Shown here in pieces: positions 1 through 8,675 of a stretch of 64,000 nt of DNA. Position 1 is the stretch's first letter, and each line of letters starts with the position of its first letter. Both the position numbers and the translations under genes were made by a program. The stretch is from Hyphomicrobiales bacterium (GTDB taxonomy: Bacteria > Pseudomonadota > Alphaproteobacteria > Rhizobiales > Rhizobiaceae). The DNA is taken from assembly GCA_900473745.1 (NCBI GenBank), contig UCMW01000007.1, positions 248,001-312,000 on the forward strand, read 5' to 3'. Under the pieces are notes generated by a model. The model made no database searches. It had not been told where the DNA came from and worked only from the letters and a program-made list of their open reading frames with translations.

Positions 1-565
1 GATGGTCGTTGCCAAGAACGATATCGCCCACCGCCATCTCTCCGACCAGTTCGCCGACCATGGCCGCACAGGCCCTCTGGAGCGCGCCTACCGCGCCGTG
101 GTCTGGGGCCGCCCGCGCTCGCTCGCCGGCACCGTTGATGCCGCTCTCGGCCGCTCCGGGGCCGACCGAACGAAACGCACCGTCAAGCGCGAGGACACCG
201 ACGACGCCCGAGAAGCGATCACCCATTATACGGTGCTCGAACGCTACGGTGAAAAGCCGGATGCCACCTGCCTCGCCTCGCTGGTCGAATGCCGGCTGGA
301 AACCGGCCGCACCCACCAGATCCGCGTGCACATGGCCCATATCGGCAATCCGCTGGTCGGCGACCAGGAATATGGCGCGGCCTTCAAGACCAAGGCCAAT
401 CTTTTGCCGGAAGACGCCAAGCGCGCCGTCAACAAGTTCCACCGCCAGGCCCTCCACGCCTACTTGCTTGCCTTCGAACATCCGACCACGGGCAAGACCA
501 TGCGCTTTGAGGCGCCGATACCGGCGGACCTGCAGAAGGTCATCGATGCACTGAAGGGAATGTAG
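1..565 (+). CDS. RluA-family 23S/tRNA pseudouridine synthase, C-terminal part (5' end outside window)
   Basis: This is the C-terminal 188 codons of an RNA pseudouridine synthase that isomerises uridine to pseudouridine in structured RNA. The frame is open at the window edge. The first residues, MVVAKND, normally follow directly after the family's catalytic HRLD-K-TSG block, so the catalytic Asp lies just upstream of base 1. The C-terminal RluA signature is present: LETGRTHQIRVHMAHIGNPLVGDQEYG. The end of the protein (RQALHAYLLAFEHPTTGKTMRFEAPIP) is typical of RluC/RluD-type enzymes. Which uridine is modified cannot be decided from this fragment. Confidence 0.93.
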   Translation, partial: MVVAKNDIAHRHLSDQFADHGRTGPLERAYRAVVWGRPRSLAGTVDAALGRSGADRTKRTVKREDTDDAREAITHYTVLERYGEKPDATCLASLVECRLETGRTHQIRVHMAHIGNPLVGDQEYGAAFKTKANLLPEDAKRAVNKFHRQALHAYLLAFEHPTTGKTMRFEAPIPADLQKVIDALKGM

Positions 566-570
566 GCCGG

Positions 571-1476
571 TCAGGGGCCAGCGGCGGTCGGACCGCTCTG
601 CCCGGGAGCCACAGAAGCCGCACGGGCGCTGCGATGCGCCGAAAGCACATGGACTGCAACCGCCACAAGCACGACGGTCCCGCCGAGCACCGTCGAACGG
701 CTCGGAACATCGCCGACGAACAGCCAGACCCAGAATGGCGCAAGCGGCGCATCGAGCGCTCCAATCAGGGCGGCCTCCACCGGCGGCACATCCTTGGCGC
801 CGACCGTCAGCAACAGAAAGCCGAGCGAAAAGGCCAGGACCCCGAAGCCCAGCACAACCATGAGATCGTGGCTGGAAGCCGCGAGCGGGCTTGCAAACGG
901 CAAGGCGACCACAGCGCTCATCAGGCATGAAGCGACCGTGCAGGGCAATGCGGGCTTGTCGGGATAGCGCCGAACGAGAACCGTCCAAAGCGCGACCATC
1001 ACCGTCATCGCAAAGGCAAGCGCGTCACCTAAAAGTGCCCCCTCCTCCCCACTGCCGATCATCAGGCCAACACCCACGAGCGCCACAACACTGGCAATAA
1101 GGGCCGAGCGGCCGGGCCGCTCACCGAGGATCAAAAAGCCGAGGGCGGCAGCAACGAAGGGGCAAGTGGCAAAGATGATGGCCACATGCGCGACCGAGGT
1201 GGTGTAGAGCGCACCGATGAACAGCACGGCGCAGGAAGCAGAGGTCGCACAGATTACGAGCCCTGGCATTCCGAGCCTTGCGAGATCGGCCACCAGACGA
1301 CCGCGGGCGGTGACAGCCAGACAGCCGAAGAGGAAGAGAGCGGCAATCATACCCCTCAGAAACAGCAGGGTCGGGCCATCGATCGAAACCAGCCGCGTCA
1401 TCAGTCCCGCCGTACTGAGAGCAAGCGTCGCAGCGGTCACGGCCGCCAGCCCGCGCAGATAGGTCGAGGAAGTCAT
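571..1476 (-). CDS. EamA/DMT-superfamily transporter
   Basis: A predicted 301-residue, roughly ten-span inner-membrane protein of the drug/metabolite transporter superfamily. It consists of two repeated EamA units, with the typical end of a repeat at A-LIGALDAPLAPFWVWLFVGDVPS. The reading frame is open upstream for 52 more codons, but the extension is charged and not membrane-like. The chosen ATG (complement of 1474-1476) has a GGAG Shine-Dalgarno on its 5' side. It converges on the pseudouridine synthase gene with 5 bp between them and is divergent from rpoH. The substrate cannot be inferred; relatives export amino acids, nucleosides or other small metabolites. Confidence 0.85.
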   Translation of the reverse strand: MTSSTYLRGLAAVTAATLALSTAGLMTRLVSIDGPTLLFLRGMIAALFLFGCLAVTARGRLVADLARLGMPGLVICATSASCAVLFIGALYTTSVAHVAIIFATCPFVAAALGFLILGERPGRSALIASVVALVGVGLMIGSGEEGALLGDALAFAMTVMVALWTVLVRRYPDKPALPCTVASCLMSAVVALPFASPLAASSHDLMVVLGFGVLAFSLGFLLLTVGAKDVPPVEAALIGALDAPLAPFWVWLFVGDVPSRSTVLGGTVVLVAVAVHVLSAHRSARAASVAPGQSGPTAAGP

Positions 1477-1549
1477 GGCCACTCCAGAATCGCGTTCGAA
1501 AGATGCTAGCAGAAATGCGAAGTCAGGACCTTGAAACCTGCGGAGAAAA

Positions 1550-1568
1550 TGCACAATTAAATTGCGCA
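1550..1568. promoter_or_regulatory. Imperfect palindrome in the DMT/rpoH divergent region, possible operator
   Basis: TGCACAATT-A-AATTGCGCA forms a 19-bp dyad with 9-bp arms and one mismatched pair. It sits 74 bp upstream of the DMT transporter start and 44 bp upstream of the predicted rpoH -35. The TGC..GCA ends resemble LysR- or AsnC-type operators, but no regulator gene adjoins it, so the binding protein is unknown. Confidence 0.35.
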
Positions 1569-1611
1569 CAAAATATTTTTGGATCTCACGGCCTCGTGAC
1601 GGAACGCAAAT

Positions 1612-1640
1612 CTTGTATCGCCGTTTTGCCATACTTATCT
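1612..1640 (+). promoter_or_regulatory. Heat-shock (RpoH-type) promoter of rpoH
   Basis: CTTG at 1612-1615 and CTTATCT at 1634-1640 are separated by exactly 18 bp. This matches the alphaproteobacterial heat-shock promoter pattern CTTG-N17/18-CYTATNT at every defined position. A transcript would start near 1647, giving a leader of about 80 nt before the rpoH ATG at 1728. The match implies positive autoregulation or cross-regulation by a second RpoH. That is an inference from the motif. Confidence 0.6.
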
Positions 1641-1652
1641 GTCATACGGATT

Positions 1653-1677
1653 TCCGTGGGATAGAGAGATCCACGGA
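1653..1677 (+). promoter_or_regulatory. Hairpin in the rpoH 5' leader
   Basis: TCCGTGG (1653-1659) pairs perfectly with CCACGGA (1671-1677) around an 11-nt purine-rich loop. It lies just after the predicted transcription start and about 50 nt upstream of the rpoH ATG. No T-run follows, so it is not a simple terminator. It could stabilise the mRNA, act as an operator, or take part in temperature-responsive folding. Confidence 0.4.
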
Positions 1678-1727
1678 GATGGGGCTCGCCGTTTTTTAGG
1701 GAGTCCGAGAAGAAAGAGGGGTGCTAT

Positions 1728-2630
1728 ATGGCCCGCAGTAGTTTGCCGTCCATCACTGCCGGAGAAGCCGGCCTCAATCGTTACCTGGACGAGATCCGCA
1801 AGTTCCCGATGCTGGAACCCCAGGAAGAATACATGCTTGCCAAGCGTTATGCCGAACATGGCGACCGTGACGCAGCGCATCGCATGGTCACGAGCCATCT
1901 GCGCCTCGTGGCGAAGATTGCCATGGGCTATCGCGGTTATGGCCTGCCGATCGGCGAAGTCGTCTCAGAAGGCAATGTCGGCCTGATGCAGGCTGTGAAG
2001 AAATTCGATCCCGAGCGCGGCTTCCGCCTCGCGACTTATGCCATGTGGTGGATCAAGGCCTCGATCCAGGAATACATCCTGCGCTCGTGGTCGCTGGTCA
2101 AGATGGGCACGACCGCCAACCAGAAGCGGCTGTTCTTCAACCTGCGCCGCCTCAAGGGCAAGATCCAGGCGATCGAGGAAGGCGACCTCAAGCCCGATCA
2201 GGTGACAGAGATCGCCACCAAGCTGAAGGTGTCGGAGGAAGAGGTCATCTCGATGAACCGCCGCCTCTCCGGCGACGCCTCGCTGAACGCACCGCTGCGC
2301 GCTGCCGAAGGCGAAAGCGGCCAGTGGCAGGATTGGCTGGTGGACGATCATGAGAGCCAGGAAGCGGTTCTGATCGAGCAGGACGAGCTGGAAACGCGTC
2401 GCAACATGCTGAAGCGCGCCATGAGCGTGCTGAACGACCGCGAACGCCGCATCTTCGAAGCTCGCCGCCTGGCCGAAGATCCGGTAACCCTGGAAGAGCT
2501 CTCCTCCGAGTTCGACATCAGCCGCGAACGCGTCCGCCAGATCGAGGTCCGTGCCTTCGAAAAGGTTCAGGAAGCCGTCCAGAAGGACGCGCTGGAGCGT
2601 GCCAAGGCGCTGAGGGTCGTGGAGGCCTGA
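1728..2630 (+). CDS. rpoH: RNA polymerase heat-shock sigma factor RpoH (sigma-32)
   Basis: This 300-residue sigma-70-family protein directs RNA polymerase to heat-shock promoters. Region 1.2 is short (GLNRYLDEIRKFPML, 15-29). Region 2 carries the expected AYAMWWIK-type helix (LATYAMWWIKASIQEYI, 101-115). The diagnostic RpoH box reads QKRLFFNLR at 132-140. Region 4.2 ends with a helix-turn-helix (EELSSEFDISRERVRQIE). The length equals that of typical alphaproteobacterial RpoH1 proteins. A GAAAGAGG Shine-Dalgarno precedes the ATG. Rhizobia often carry two rpoH genes, so this may be one of a pair. Transcription appears to start at a heat-shock promoter and to end at the hairpin at 2666. Confidence 0.97.
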   Translation: MARSSLPSITAGEAGLNRYLDEIRKFPMLEPQEEYMLAKRYAEHGDRDAAHRMVTSHLRLVAKIAMGYRGYGLPIGEVVSEGNVGLMQAVKKFDPERGFRLATYAMWWIKASIQEYILRSWSLVKMGTTANQKRLFFNLRRLKGKIQAIEEGDLKPDQVTEIATKLKVSEEEVISMNRRLSGDASLNAPLRAAEGESGQWQDWLVDDHESQEAVLIEQDELETRRNMLKRAMSVLNDRERRIFEARRLAEDPVTLEELSSEFDISRERVRQIEVRAFEKVQEAVQKDALERAKALRVVEA

Positions 2631-2665
2631 CAGCCTCCGGCCAGGTCCTGACCCCACGAAATCGA

Positions 2666-2693
2666 GCCGTCCGGTGCAAGCCGGGCGGCTTTT
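2666..2693 (+). terminator. Rho-independent terminator of rpoH
   Basis: A 9-bp stem, GCCGTCCGG/CCGGGCGGC with one G-T pair and a 6-nt loop, is followed by TTTT. It begins 36 bp after the rpoH stop codon. Confidence 0.8.
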
Positions 2694-2714
2694 CTGTGCC
2701 GAAAACAGCCTCGC

Positions 2715-3512
2715 CTATTCGACGGCCAGCTGCTGGCGAGAAAACACGCCAAGGCCGAAACCCGTCAGAATGACGAGCCAGCCGACAAGGACGGAGAAAC
2801 CAAACACTCCCGAAACTGGCGAGCCACCGGCGAGCAACCAGTCACGCAGCGCCTGGGCGCCATAACTTGGCAAGGGTAGACGGTCCGCGTCCGTCCCCAG
2901 GTAGAGCTGCAGCAGGGTCGCCCCGATCGCCAGCAGAAAGGCCGACAGCACGGCCGCAATCATCGAGCGGAAGAGAATGACGATCACGGCGACGAATGAG
3001 GCCAGCACGGCGAGTTCCAGCAAGGCGATCCCCGCTGCTGCCAGGAGCGACAAGAACGAGCCCACAGATACAAGGACGCTGCCCCCGCCCTGCCCCTTCA
3101 GGATCGAAAACAGCAGATTGAGCGCCATATCGCCCAGCGCAACGACGAGAAGGCCAAGGGCAAGCCAGATCAGGCAGACGAAAAGCTTGGCAGCGTACAG
3201 CTCAGAACGCGAATGTCTCGGCACAAGCAGCCGCCATGTCGCGTAGCGATACTCGAGGAAAAAAACAGAGGCGACGCCAAGCGCAAAGAGAAGATGTCCG
3301 AGCGAGTTGCCGGACACACTGAGGCTCCTGGCCGCGGACAGGAAGAGATCGATGTCTCCCGAATTCCGCTGCCCCATACGCAATACAAGAAAGCCCTCGA
3401 TCACGAGTTTGAGCAGGACCGACACCAGCGGCACCACGAGGAAACCCCAAAACATTATTGAGGGCTGCCGGACAAGCTTGAGCATTTCCGTCGGAAGAAG
3501 CGTCTTCATCAT
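2715..3512 (-). CDS. ABC-2-type transporter permease
   Basis: A 265-residue multi-span membrane protein, the permease partner of the ATPase encoded immediately upstream. It has about six hydrophobic segments, with the first near residues 20-40 (FWGFLVVPLVSVLLKLVIEGF), and a conserved Arg/Tyr-rich cytoplasmic loop (FLEYRYATWRLLVPRHSRSE) typical of ABC-2 permeases. The start ATG overlaps the ATPase stop codon in an ATGA arrangement, which implies translational coupling. The substrate is unknown. Such two-gene exporters handle antibiotics, lipids or peptides. Confidence 0.8.
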   Translation of the reverse strand: MMKTLLPTEMLKLVRQPSIMFWGFLVVPLVSVLLKLVIEGFLVLRMGQRNSGDIDLFLSAARSLSVSGNSLGHLLFALGVASVFFLEYRYATWRLLVPRHSRSELYAAKLFVCLIWLALGLLVVALGDMALNLLFSILKGQGGGSVLVSVGSFLSLLAAAGIALLELAVLASFVAVIVILFRSMIAAVLSAFLLAIGATLLQLYLGTDADRLPLPSYGAQALRDWLLAGGSPVSGVFGFSVLVGWLVILTGFGLGVFSRQQLAVE

Positions 3513-4450
3513 CTCATCTCCCGCGTCTGCGACAGGAACACCGTCTCGAGATCCGGGTTGATCCACTTCGCCTCGTGAATGCGGACACCCGATGCCGCGA
3601 GCGACTGGATCAACGCGGGCACCTCGGCTCGCTCGACGCGCACATAGACGCCGCCATCGCCGGCTTCCGCCAGCGCACCCAGCTGTTTGACCAGGCTTTC
3701 CGGTTGCTCGACCTGCAGCCAGAAGCGCCCGTCACGATCGAGAAGATCGGCTACGGCACCTTCCGCGACAAGTCGGCCGCGCTGCAGAATTGCGACGCGA
3801 TCGCAAACCCTCTCCACCTCGTCCAGGAGATGGCTGGACAGGAGCACGGTCAGTCCATCCCGATGCGCCAGATCGTGGATCAGCGCGCGCATCTCGAGGA
3901 TGCCGTCCGGGTCGAGACCATTCGTCGGCTCATCGAGAATGATCGCCTCCGGTTCGGTGATCAGGGCGCAGCCGATGCCGAGGCGCTGCTTCATGCCGAG
4001 CGAGAACCCGGAGACCGTCTTGTCCGCCGCCTTCGACAATCCGATCCGCTCCAGCACGGTATCCACCGGCAAGGACGTCGCAGAAGTAGCCGCCAGGATC
4101 CGCAAGTGCTCCCTGGCGGTGAGGAACGGATAGAAGCTTGGCGTTTCGATCAGCATGCCGAGCCGCCGCCGGCCCATCGGCGTCGCCGCATCGCCGAAGA
4201 TCCGGATCTCGCCACGATCGGGCCGGAGCAGGCCAGCCAGGATCCGAAGGAGCGTGCTCTTGCCCGCCCCGTTGGGGCCGAGCAGCCCATAGACAATACC
4301 GCGCGGTATGGAAAGGCTGAGGCCATCCAGCGCCTGGACCGCACTGGGACCACGGCCGAACCTCTTGTGCACCGAAACGAATTCGATCGCTGGATCGCCC
4401 CTCGCCGCAGCAAGCGCCGTCTCCACCCTGGTCTGCGTCATCGCTGCCAT
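3509..4450 (-). CDS. ABC transporter ATP-binding protein (BcrA/CcmA-like)
   Basis: The 313-residue ATPase that energises the permease downstream. Walker A is GPNGAGKST (58-66). The signature loop is a variant, SGFSLGMKQ (147-155). Walker B with the catalytic Glu is IILDEP (170-175), followed by the D-loop, and the switch His lies in SSHLLDE (His207). The C-terminal 90 residues form the regulatory tail common to ABC-2 exporters. The ATG at 4450 follows GGTAGGGTG; an ATG three codons later is an alternative. The pair forms a two-gene operon whose substrate cannot be deduced. Confidence 0.9.
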   Translation of the reverse strand: MAAMTQTRVETALAAARGDPAIEFVSVHKRFGRGPSAVQALDGLSLSIPRGIVYGLLGPNGAGKSTLLRILAGLLRPDRGEIRIFGDAATPMGRRRLGMLIETPSFYPFLTAREHLRILAATSATSLPVDTVLERIGLSKAADKTVSGFSLGMKQRLGIGCALITEPEAIILDEPTNGLDPDGILEMRALIHDLAHRDGLTVLLSSHLLDEVERVCDRVAILQRGRLVAEGAVADLLDRDGRFWLQVEQPESLVKQLGALAEAGDGGVYVRVERAEVPALIQSLAASGVRIHEAKWINPDLETVFLSQTREMR

Positions 4451-4548
4451 CGCACCCTACCCTGCTCCTGCTGCTATAAGCTGACGCGCAGTGTGCGAGT
4501 GCTTTGTTGAAGGAGCAGCATCCGACACTTTAACGTCAGCTCGAAATG

Positions 4549-4578
4549 AAAAATCCGCCGGAAGAGTTTCCGGCGGAT
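4549..4578 (-). terminator. Rho-independent terminator of the acidic membrane protein gene
   Basis: A perfect 11-bp stem, ATCCGCCGGAA/TTCCGGCGGAT, has a 4-nt loop and, on the minus strand, is followed by TTTT. It lies 28 bp downstream of the stop codon at 4606. Confidence 0.85.
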
Positions 4579-4605
4579 CTGGAATTAAAGTCGGGAGCGA
4601 GGCAC

Positions 4606-7101
4606 TCAGTTCGCCGGTGCTGCCGGCGTCAGGGCTGACCATTCGCGCAGCACCTGCTCGAAGACATTGCCGCCCGTCGTGCCCTTGTCGAGCGTGATCA
4701 GAGCCCGACGCCCGTTGCGATAGGTGACCGGGATGTCCATCCACCCACGGGTCGAGAGAAGCTCCATGTTTCGCTTCACCACATCCTCGAAGTCGTTGAG
4801 CGCCACCAGATAGGTGTCGTCGGTGACCTTGGCGGTAACGGCGACAAGCGGGTCACCACGGTCCTGTTCGGTGCGCTTCATCGCGATCCGCTGCAGGTTT
4901 TCGATGGCACCGCCTTCGAAGTCCGTCGGCACCGAGAAGACGACCTCTATGATGTGGCTCGCCGGCAGAGAATTGTCGGTGTTACGCTTCAGCGTCAAGA
5001 GAGCCGAGATGCCACGCTCCGGCACGTTGATACGACCCTGGATCTGGGGGTCAGGACGTCCATCGGCGCCATTCTCGCGCACCGCCGTCCAGGTGATGGT
5101 GCCCGGCACGGCAACCGGGGTCGCCTGGCCGATCCGCTCTTCGTAGAGGAAGAGCTTCTCGCCACCCGCAACGGCAGCGGGATCCGCAGACGTGGAAGTC
5201 GCCGGGGTCTGTGTCGTTGCTGCGCCGTTGGCTGCGGCCGGTGCGTCGTTCGGCTCAACGGTCGAGGCGACAGTCTGGGCGGAAACCGAACGGCCCTCTG
5301 CGGGAGCACCTTCGATCGGCGCCGAGCCTGCACCCGCGTCGACCTCGGTGCCGTCGGCACGCAGGCGCTGGGTGAATTTCTGCTCGGCCGTCGTATCGGC
5401 AGGCGGCGTGGCGGCTTCTTCGCTCGCGGGCTCGGCAGGCGTCGCAGGTTCTGCGGGCGTGGTAGCCGGCGGCTCGGTCGTTTCTTCAGCCGGCGCAATG
5501 TCACCTGTCAGGTTGGCAACCATGGTGCCGATGTCATCGCGCATGCTCCAGGCGAGGTAACCACCGCCGGCCAACAGGACAGCGATCAGGGCACCGATGA
5601 TCACAGGCGCAAGGTTACGGCGCTTCTTTGGCTCCAGCCGATAGGAAGGCTGCTGTCCATAGCCGCCGACCAGGGCCTCCATGCCGTCCGGCTGAGCGGC
5701 AACATCGACCTGCGCACCCTTTGCGCTCGGGGCGAAGCTGTCGATATGCTCGTCCCATTCGTTCGGTTCGAGCGACTTGCCCTCCGCGGCCCCGTCACGC
5801 GAGGAAGGCTTGGCCTCGTCCGCATGATCCTGGAACCACTGGCTGAAATCATCAGGCTCTACGGTAGCCGCGGCCGACGCCGTGCCGATCGTTCCGAGCA
5901 CGGCAGGATCGGCGTCCGGCAGACTGAGCCCCTCCGGTGCGACGAAATCCTGGCTCGCTTCGACGCGAACAGGTTCCTCATAGGCAGGGAATTCATCGGT
6001 CGGCGTGTAGGATATGACCGCAGGGGCCGGATCGATTTCCGGCAATTCCGGCACGCGGTTCGCAGCCGTCTCGGTAGGAACCGGAAGATCCCAGCTCGCT
6101 GTCGGCAGAGCAGGAACCGGATCCTGGGCGCGGCTCTGCAGCCAGTCTTCGACCGAATCGACAGGAACGGCGGCCACCGGCACTTCCGGTGCCATATAGG
6201 CCTCGGGCTCCGGCAGGGTCTCGGCCGCCAGCGGCTCCGGTTCCACAGGCTCCGGCTCCACAGGCTCTGGCACTGAAACATGTTCGACAGCCCAGGCCGG
6301 CGTCGTTGGCTCCGGCTCGTCCTGCTGCGACCAGGTCTCCTCGGCGGTCGGAGCCTCCTGGAAGGGCGAAGCCACGGCGGCCGTGTCGACCTCGGGTTCA
6401 GGCTCGCGTTCAGGCGTAAACTCCGGCTCGGCGGCAACTGGCTCTTCCGGACGATCGTCGTAAAGCCGCTCGTAGTCTGGTTCCCGATCATCGCTGCCGA
6501 AGGTCGGCTCGACACGCCAGCCGGCATCGACCGGCGCGGCATCCACGGCAGGCTCCGGTTCCGAAGCCGGCTCTACCGAATAGTCTTCGCGGTATTCTGC
6601 TTCAGGCTCGGGCTGTGATTCCGCAACCGGTTCCGCCATATGAGCATCAGCCCAGTCGTCACCGGTCACCGCGGCAGCGTCTTCCACCGGCGTATCGACC
6701 GGCTGGACCTCTTCAGGAACGGCCTCGCCTTCCTCTGGGGCGGCCGCATGATCGTCTTCGGCTTCGGGCTGAGCCTCGGCCCAGGCTGGCGAAGACGCAG
6801 CAACGGCACCAGCCGTGGCCATTGCGGCAGTCGGTGCCACCTGCGGAGGCTCATCACCCAAGGTCGGCATGTCATCGACAGCCGGCAGGGCCTCGGCATG
6901 TTCGGCCTCGACCTCCCGGATGGCGGCGTCGAGCTTGTCGAGCTGGCGCTGCAGCATGTGTTCGGGCGGGCGCGGCGACATGTTCTCGAGCTGCCGAACG
7001 ACGGCAGCGCGGGCCTTTTCATAGACCCGTGCGCGCATCTCCGGAGTGTTGTTCGAGAGCCCGTCTACGGCCCGTCGAATTACCGCGATAAAGTCTGCCA
7101 T
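4606..7101 (-). CDS. Large acidic Pro/Glu/Ala-rich single-span membrane protein of unknown function
   Basis: An 831-residue protein in three parts. Residues 1-70 form a helical, probably coiled domain (MADFIAVIRRAVDGLSNN, then KARAAVVRQLENM). Residues about 70-490 are very acidic and low-complexity, rich in Pro, Glu and Ala, with short repeats such as PEPVEPEPVEPEP. A KKRR stop-transfer signal precedes one transmembrane helix at about 496-520 (VIIGALIAVLLAGGGYLAW), so the acidic part should be cytoplasmic. The rest is periplasmic: a Thr/Ala/Pro linker and a folded domain of about 190 residues from FLYEERIGQATPVAVP to the end. The start follows an AAGAGAAAG Shine-Dalgarno; a start 13 codons earlier is less likely. 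No known family is recognised. The gene lies 60 bp downstream of purA. Confidence 0.75.
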   Translation of the reverse strand: MADFIAVIRRAVDGLSNNTPEMRARVYEKARAAVVRQLENMSPRPPEHMLQRQLDKLDAAIREVEAEHAEALPAVDDMPTLGDEPPQVAPTAAMATAGAVAASSPAWAEAQPEAEDDHAAAPEEGEAVPEEVQPVDTPVEDAAAVTGDDWADAHMAEPVAESQPEPEAEYREDYSVEPASEPEPAVDAAPVDAGWRVEPTFGSDDREPDYERLYDDRPEEPVAAEPEFTPEREPEPEVDTAAVASPFQEAPTAEETWSQQDEPEPTTPAWAVEHVSVPEPVEPEPVEPEPLAAETLPEPEAYMAPEVPVAAVPVDSVEDWLQSRAQDPVPALPTASWDLPVPTETAANRVPELPEIDPAPAVISYTPTDEFPAYEEPVRVEASQDFVAPEGLSLPDADPAVLGTIGTASAAATVEPDDFSQWFQDHADEAKPSSRDGAAEGKSLEPNEWDEHIDSFAPSAKGAQVDVAAQPDGMEALVGGYGQQPSYRLEPKKRRNLAPVIIGALIAVLLAGGGYLAWSMRDDIGTMVANLTGDIAPAEETTEPPATTPAEPATPAEPASEEAATPPADTTAEQKFTQRLRADGTEVDAGAGSAPIEGAPAEGRSVSAQTVASTVEPNDAPAAANGAATTQTPATSTSADPAAVAGGEKLFLYEERIGQATPVAVPGTITWTAVRENGADGRPDPQIQGRINVPERGISALLTLKRNTDNSLPASHIIEVVFSVPTDFEGGAIENLQRIAMKRTEQDRGDPLVAVTAKVTDDTYLVALNDFEDVVKRNMELLSTRGWMDIPVTYRNGRRALITLDKGTTGGNVFEQVLREWSALTPAAPAN

Positions 7102-7160
7102 CAGCACTTTCTCTTGAGAGCCGGCCCGCCGCGCCGGCAAATTTTCAATAAAATCCTAGA

Positions 7161-8459
7161 TTAGTCTTCGAACGGGTCCGTCACAAGTATCGTGTCGTCG
7201 CGTTCGGGACTTGTCGACAGAAGGGCGACCGGCGCACCGATCAGTTCTTCCACCTGACGCACATATTTGATCGCCTGAGCCGGCAAATCCGCCCATTTCC
7301 GGGCGCCGCCGGTGGATTCCTTCCAGCCTTCGAGCGTGATGTAGATGGGCTCGACACGCGCCTGAGCGGCTTGTGCAGCGGGCAGATAATCGATTTCCTG
7401 ACCGTCCAGCTTGTATCCGACGCAGATCTTCAGCTCTTCCAGACCATCGAGAACGTCGAGTTTGGTGAGCGCGATGCCGGTGATTCCATTGGTGGCGACC
7501 GACTGACGCACGAGCGCGGCATCGAACCAGCCGCAGCGACGCTTGCGCCCCGTGACGGTGCCGAATTCATGGCCCTTCTCGCCGAGGAACTGGCCGATCT
7601 CGTCATGCAACTCGGTGGGGAATGGGCCTTCGCCGACGCGGGTCGTATAGGCCTTGGTGATCCCAAGGATGTAACCGAGCGAGCCCGGGCCCATGCCCGA
7701 ACCGGCAGCGGCCTGGCCGGCGACCGTGTTCGACGAGGTGACGAAGGGGTAGGTGCCGTGGTCGATGTCGAGCAGTGAGCCCTGAGCGCCTTCGAACAGG
7801 ATGCGCGAGCCCTTGCGGCGCTCCTTGTCGAGCAGCACCCACACCGAATCCATGAAGGGCAGCACGCGATCGGCGATAGAGGTCAGCTCTTCCATGATCG
7901 TCTTGTGCTCGATTTCGGGAACGCCGAAGCCGCGACGCAGGGCGTTGTGGTGCGTGAGGATACGCTCGACCTTGCCTTCCAGCGCATCGAGGTCGGCGAG
8001 GTCCATGACGCGGATCGCGCGACGGCCGACCTTGTCTTCATAGGCAGGACCAATGCCGCGGCGGGTCGTGCCGATCTTGGTGCCGCTGTTGGAGGCGGCA
8101 TCTTCGCGCATGCCGTCGAGTTCGCGGTGCAGCGAGAGAATCAGCGTGGCGTTCTCGGCGATCCGCAGATTGTCCGGCGTAACCTCGACCCCCTGGTCCT
8201 TGAGGCGGCCGATTTCGGCGATCAGCGCATGCGGATCGACCACGACGCCATTGCCGATGACGGCTTTCTTGCCAGGACGCACGACACCCGACGGAAGCAG
8301 CGACAGCTTGTAGGAAACGCCGTCGATGACGAGCGTATGGCCGGCATTGTGTCCACCCTGGAAGCGGACCACGATGTCCGCACGTTCGGAGAGCCAGTCG
8401 ACAATCTTGCCCTTGCCCTCGTCACCCCATTGCGAACCGATCACCACGACATTCGTCAT
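7161..8459 (-). CDS. purA: Adenylosuccinate synthase
   Basis: Catalyses GTP-dependent condensation of IMP with aspartate to adenylosuccinate, the first committed step to AMP, in the cytoplasm. The N-terminal signature [21 protein letters not shown] carries the catalytic Asp13, and [10 protein letters not shown] carries the catalytic His41. The C-terminal block includes [12 protein letters not shown]. At 432 residues it has the usual bacterial length. The frame is open for 39 more codons upstream, but family alignment fixes the start at the ATG complementary to 8457-8459, which has AGGA upstream. Confidence 0.97.
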   Translation of the reverse strand: MTNVVVIGSQWGDEGKGKIVDWLSERADIVVRFQGGHNAGHTLVIDGVSYKLSLLPSGVVRPGKKAVIGNGVVVDPHALIAEIGRLKDQGVEVTPDNLRIAENATLILSLHRELDGMREDAASNSGTKIGTTRRGIGPAYEDKVGRRAIRVMDLADLDALEGKVERILTHHNALRRGFGVPEIEHKTIMEELTSIADRVLPFMDSVWVLLDKERRKGSRILFEGAQGSLLDIDHGTYPFVTSSNTVAGQAAAGSGMGPGSLGYILGITKAYTTRVGEGPFPTELHDEIGQFLGEKGHEFGTVTGRKRRCGWFDAALVRQSVATNGITGIALTKLDVLDGLEELKICVGYKLDGQEIDYLPAAQAAQARVEPIYITLEGWKESTGGARKWADLPAQAIKYVRQVEELIGAPVALLSTSPERDDTILVTDPFED

Positions 8460-8675
8460 CACATAATCCTGTATATCGCGCAGTGTCTGCGCCCTACCCA
8501 AACCCGCGCATCTATACTGTGTTGTTTTTGGGAAATCGACCCGTCTTGAGGCCAGATTTGGCTTTTTGCGTGACAAAGCATGCCCCCTCGCCTAATTCGG
8601 AGGCAATTCGCACTGCGCCGGACCAGAGGGGGTTGGTTTCGGCAGCGGGTGCCCGCATGCAGGGAAGAGACACCT

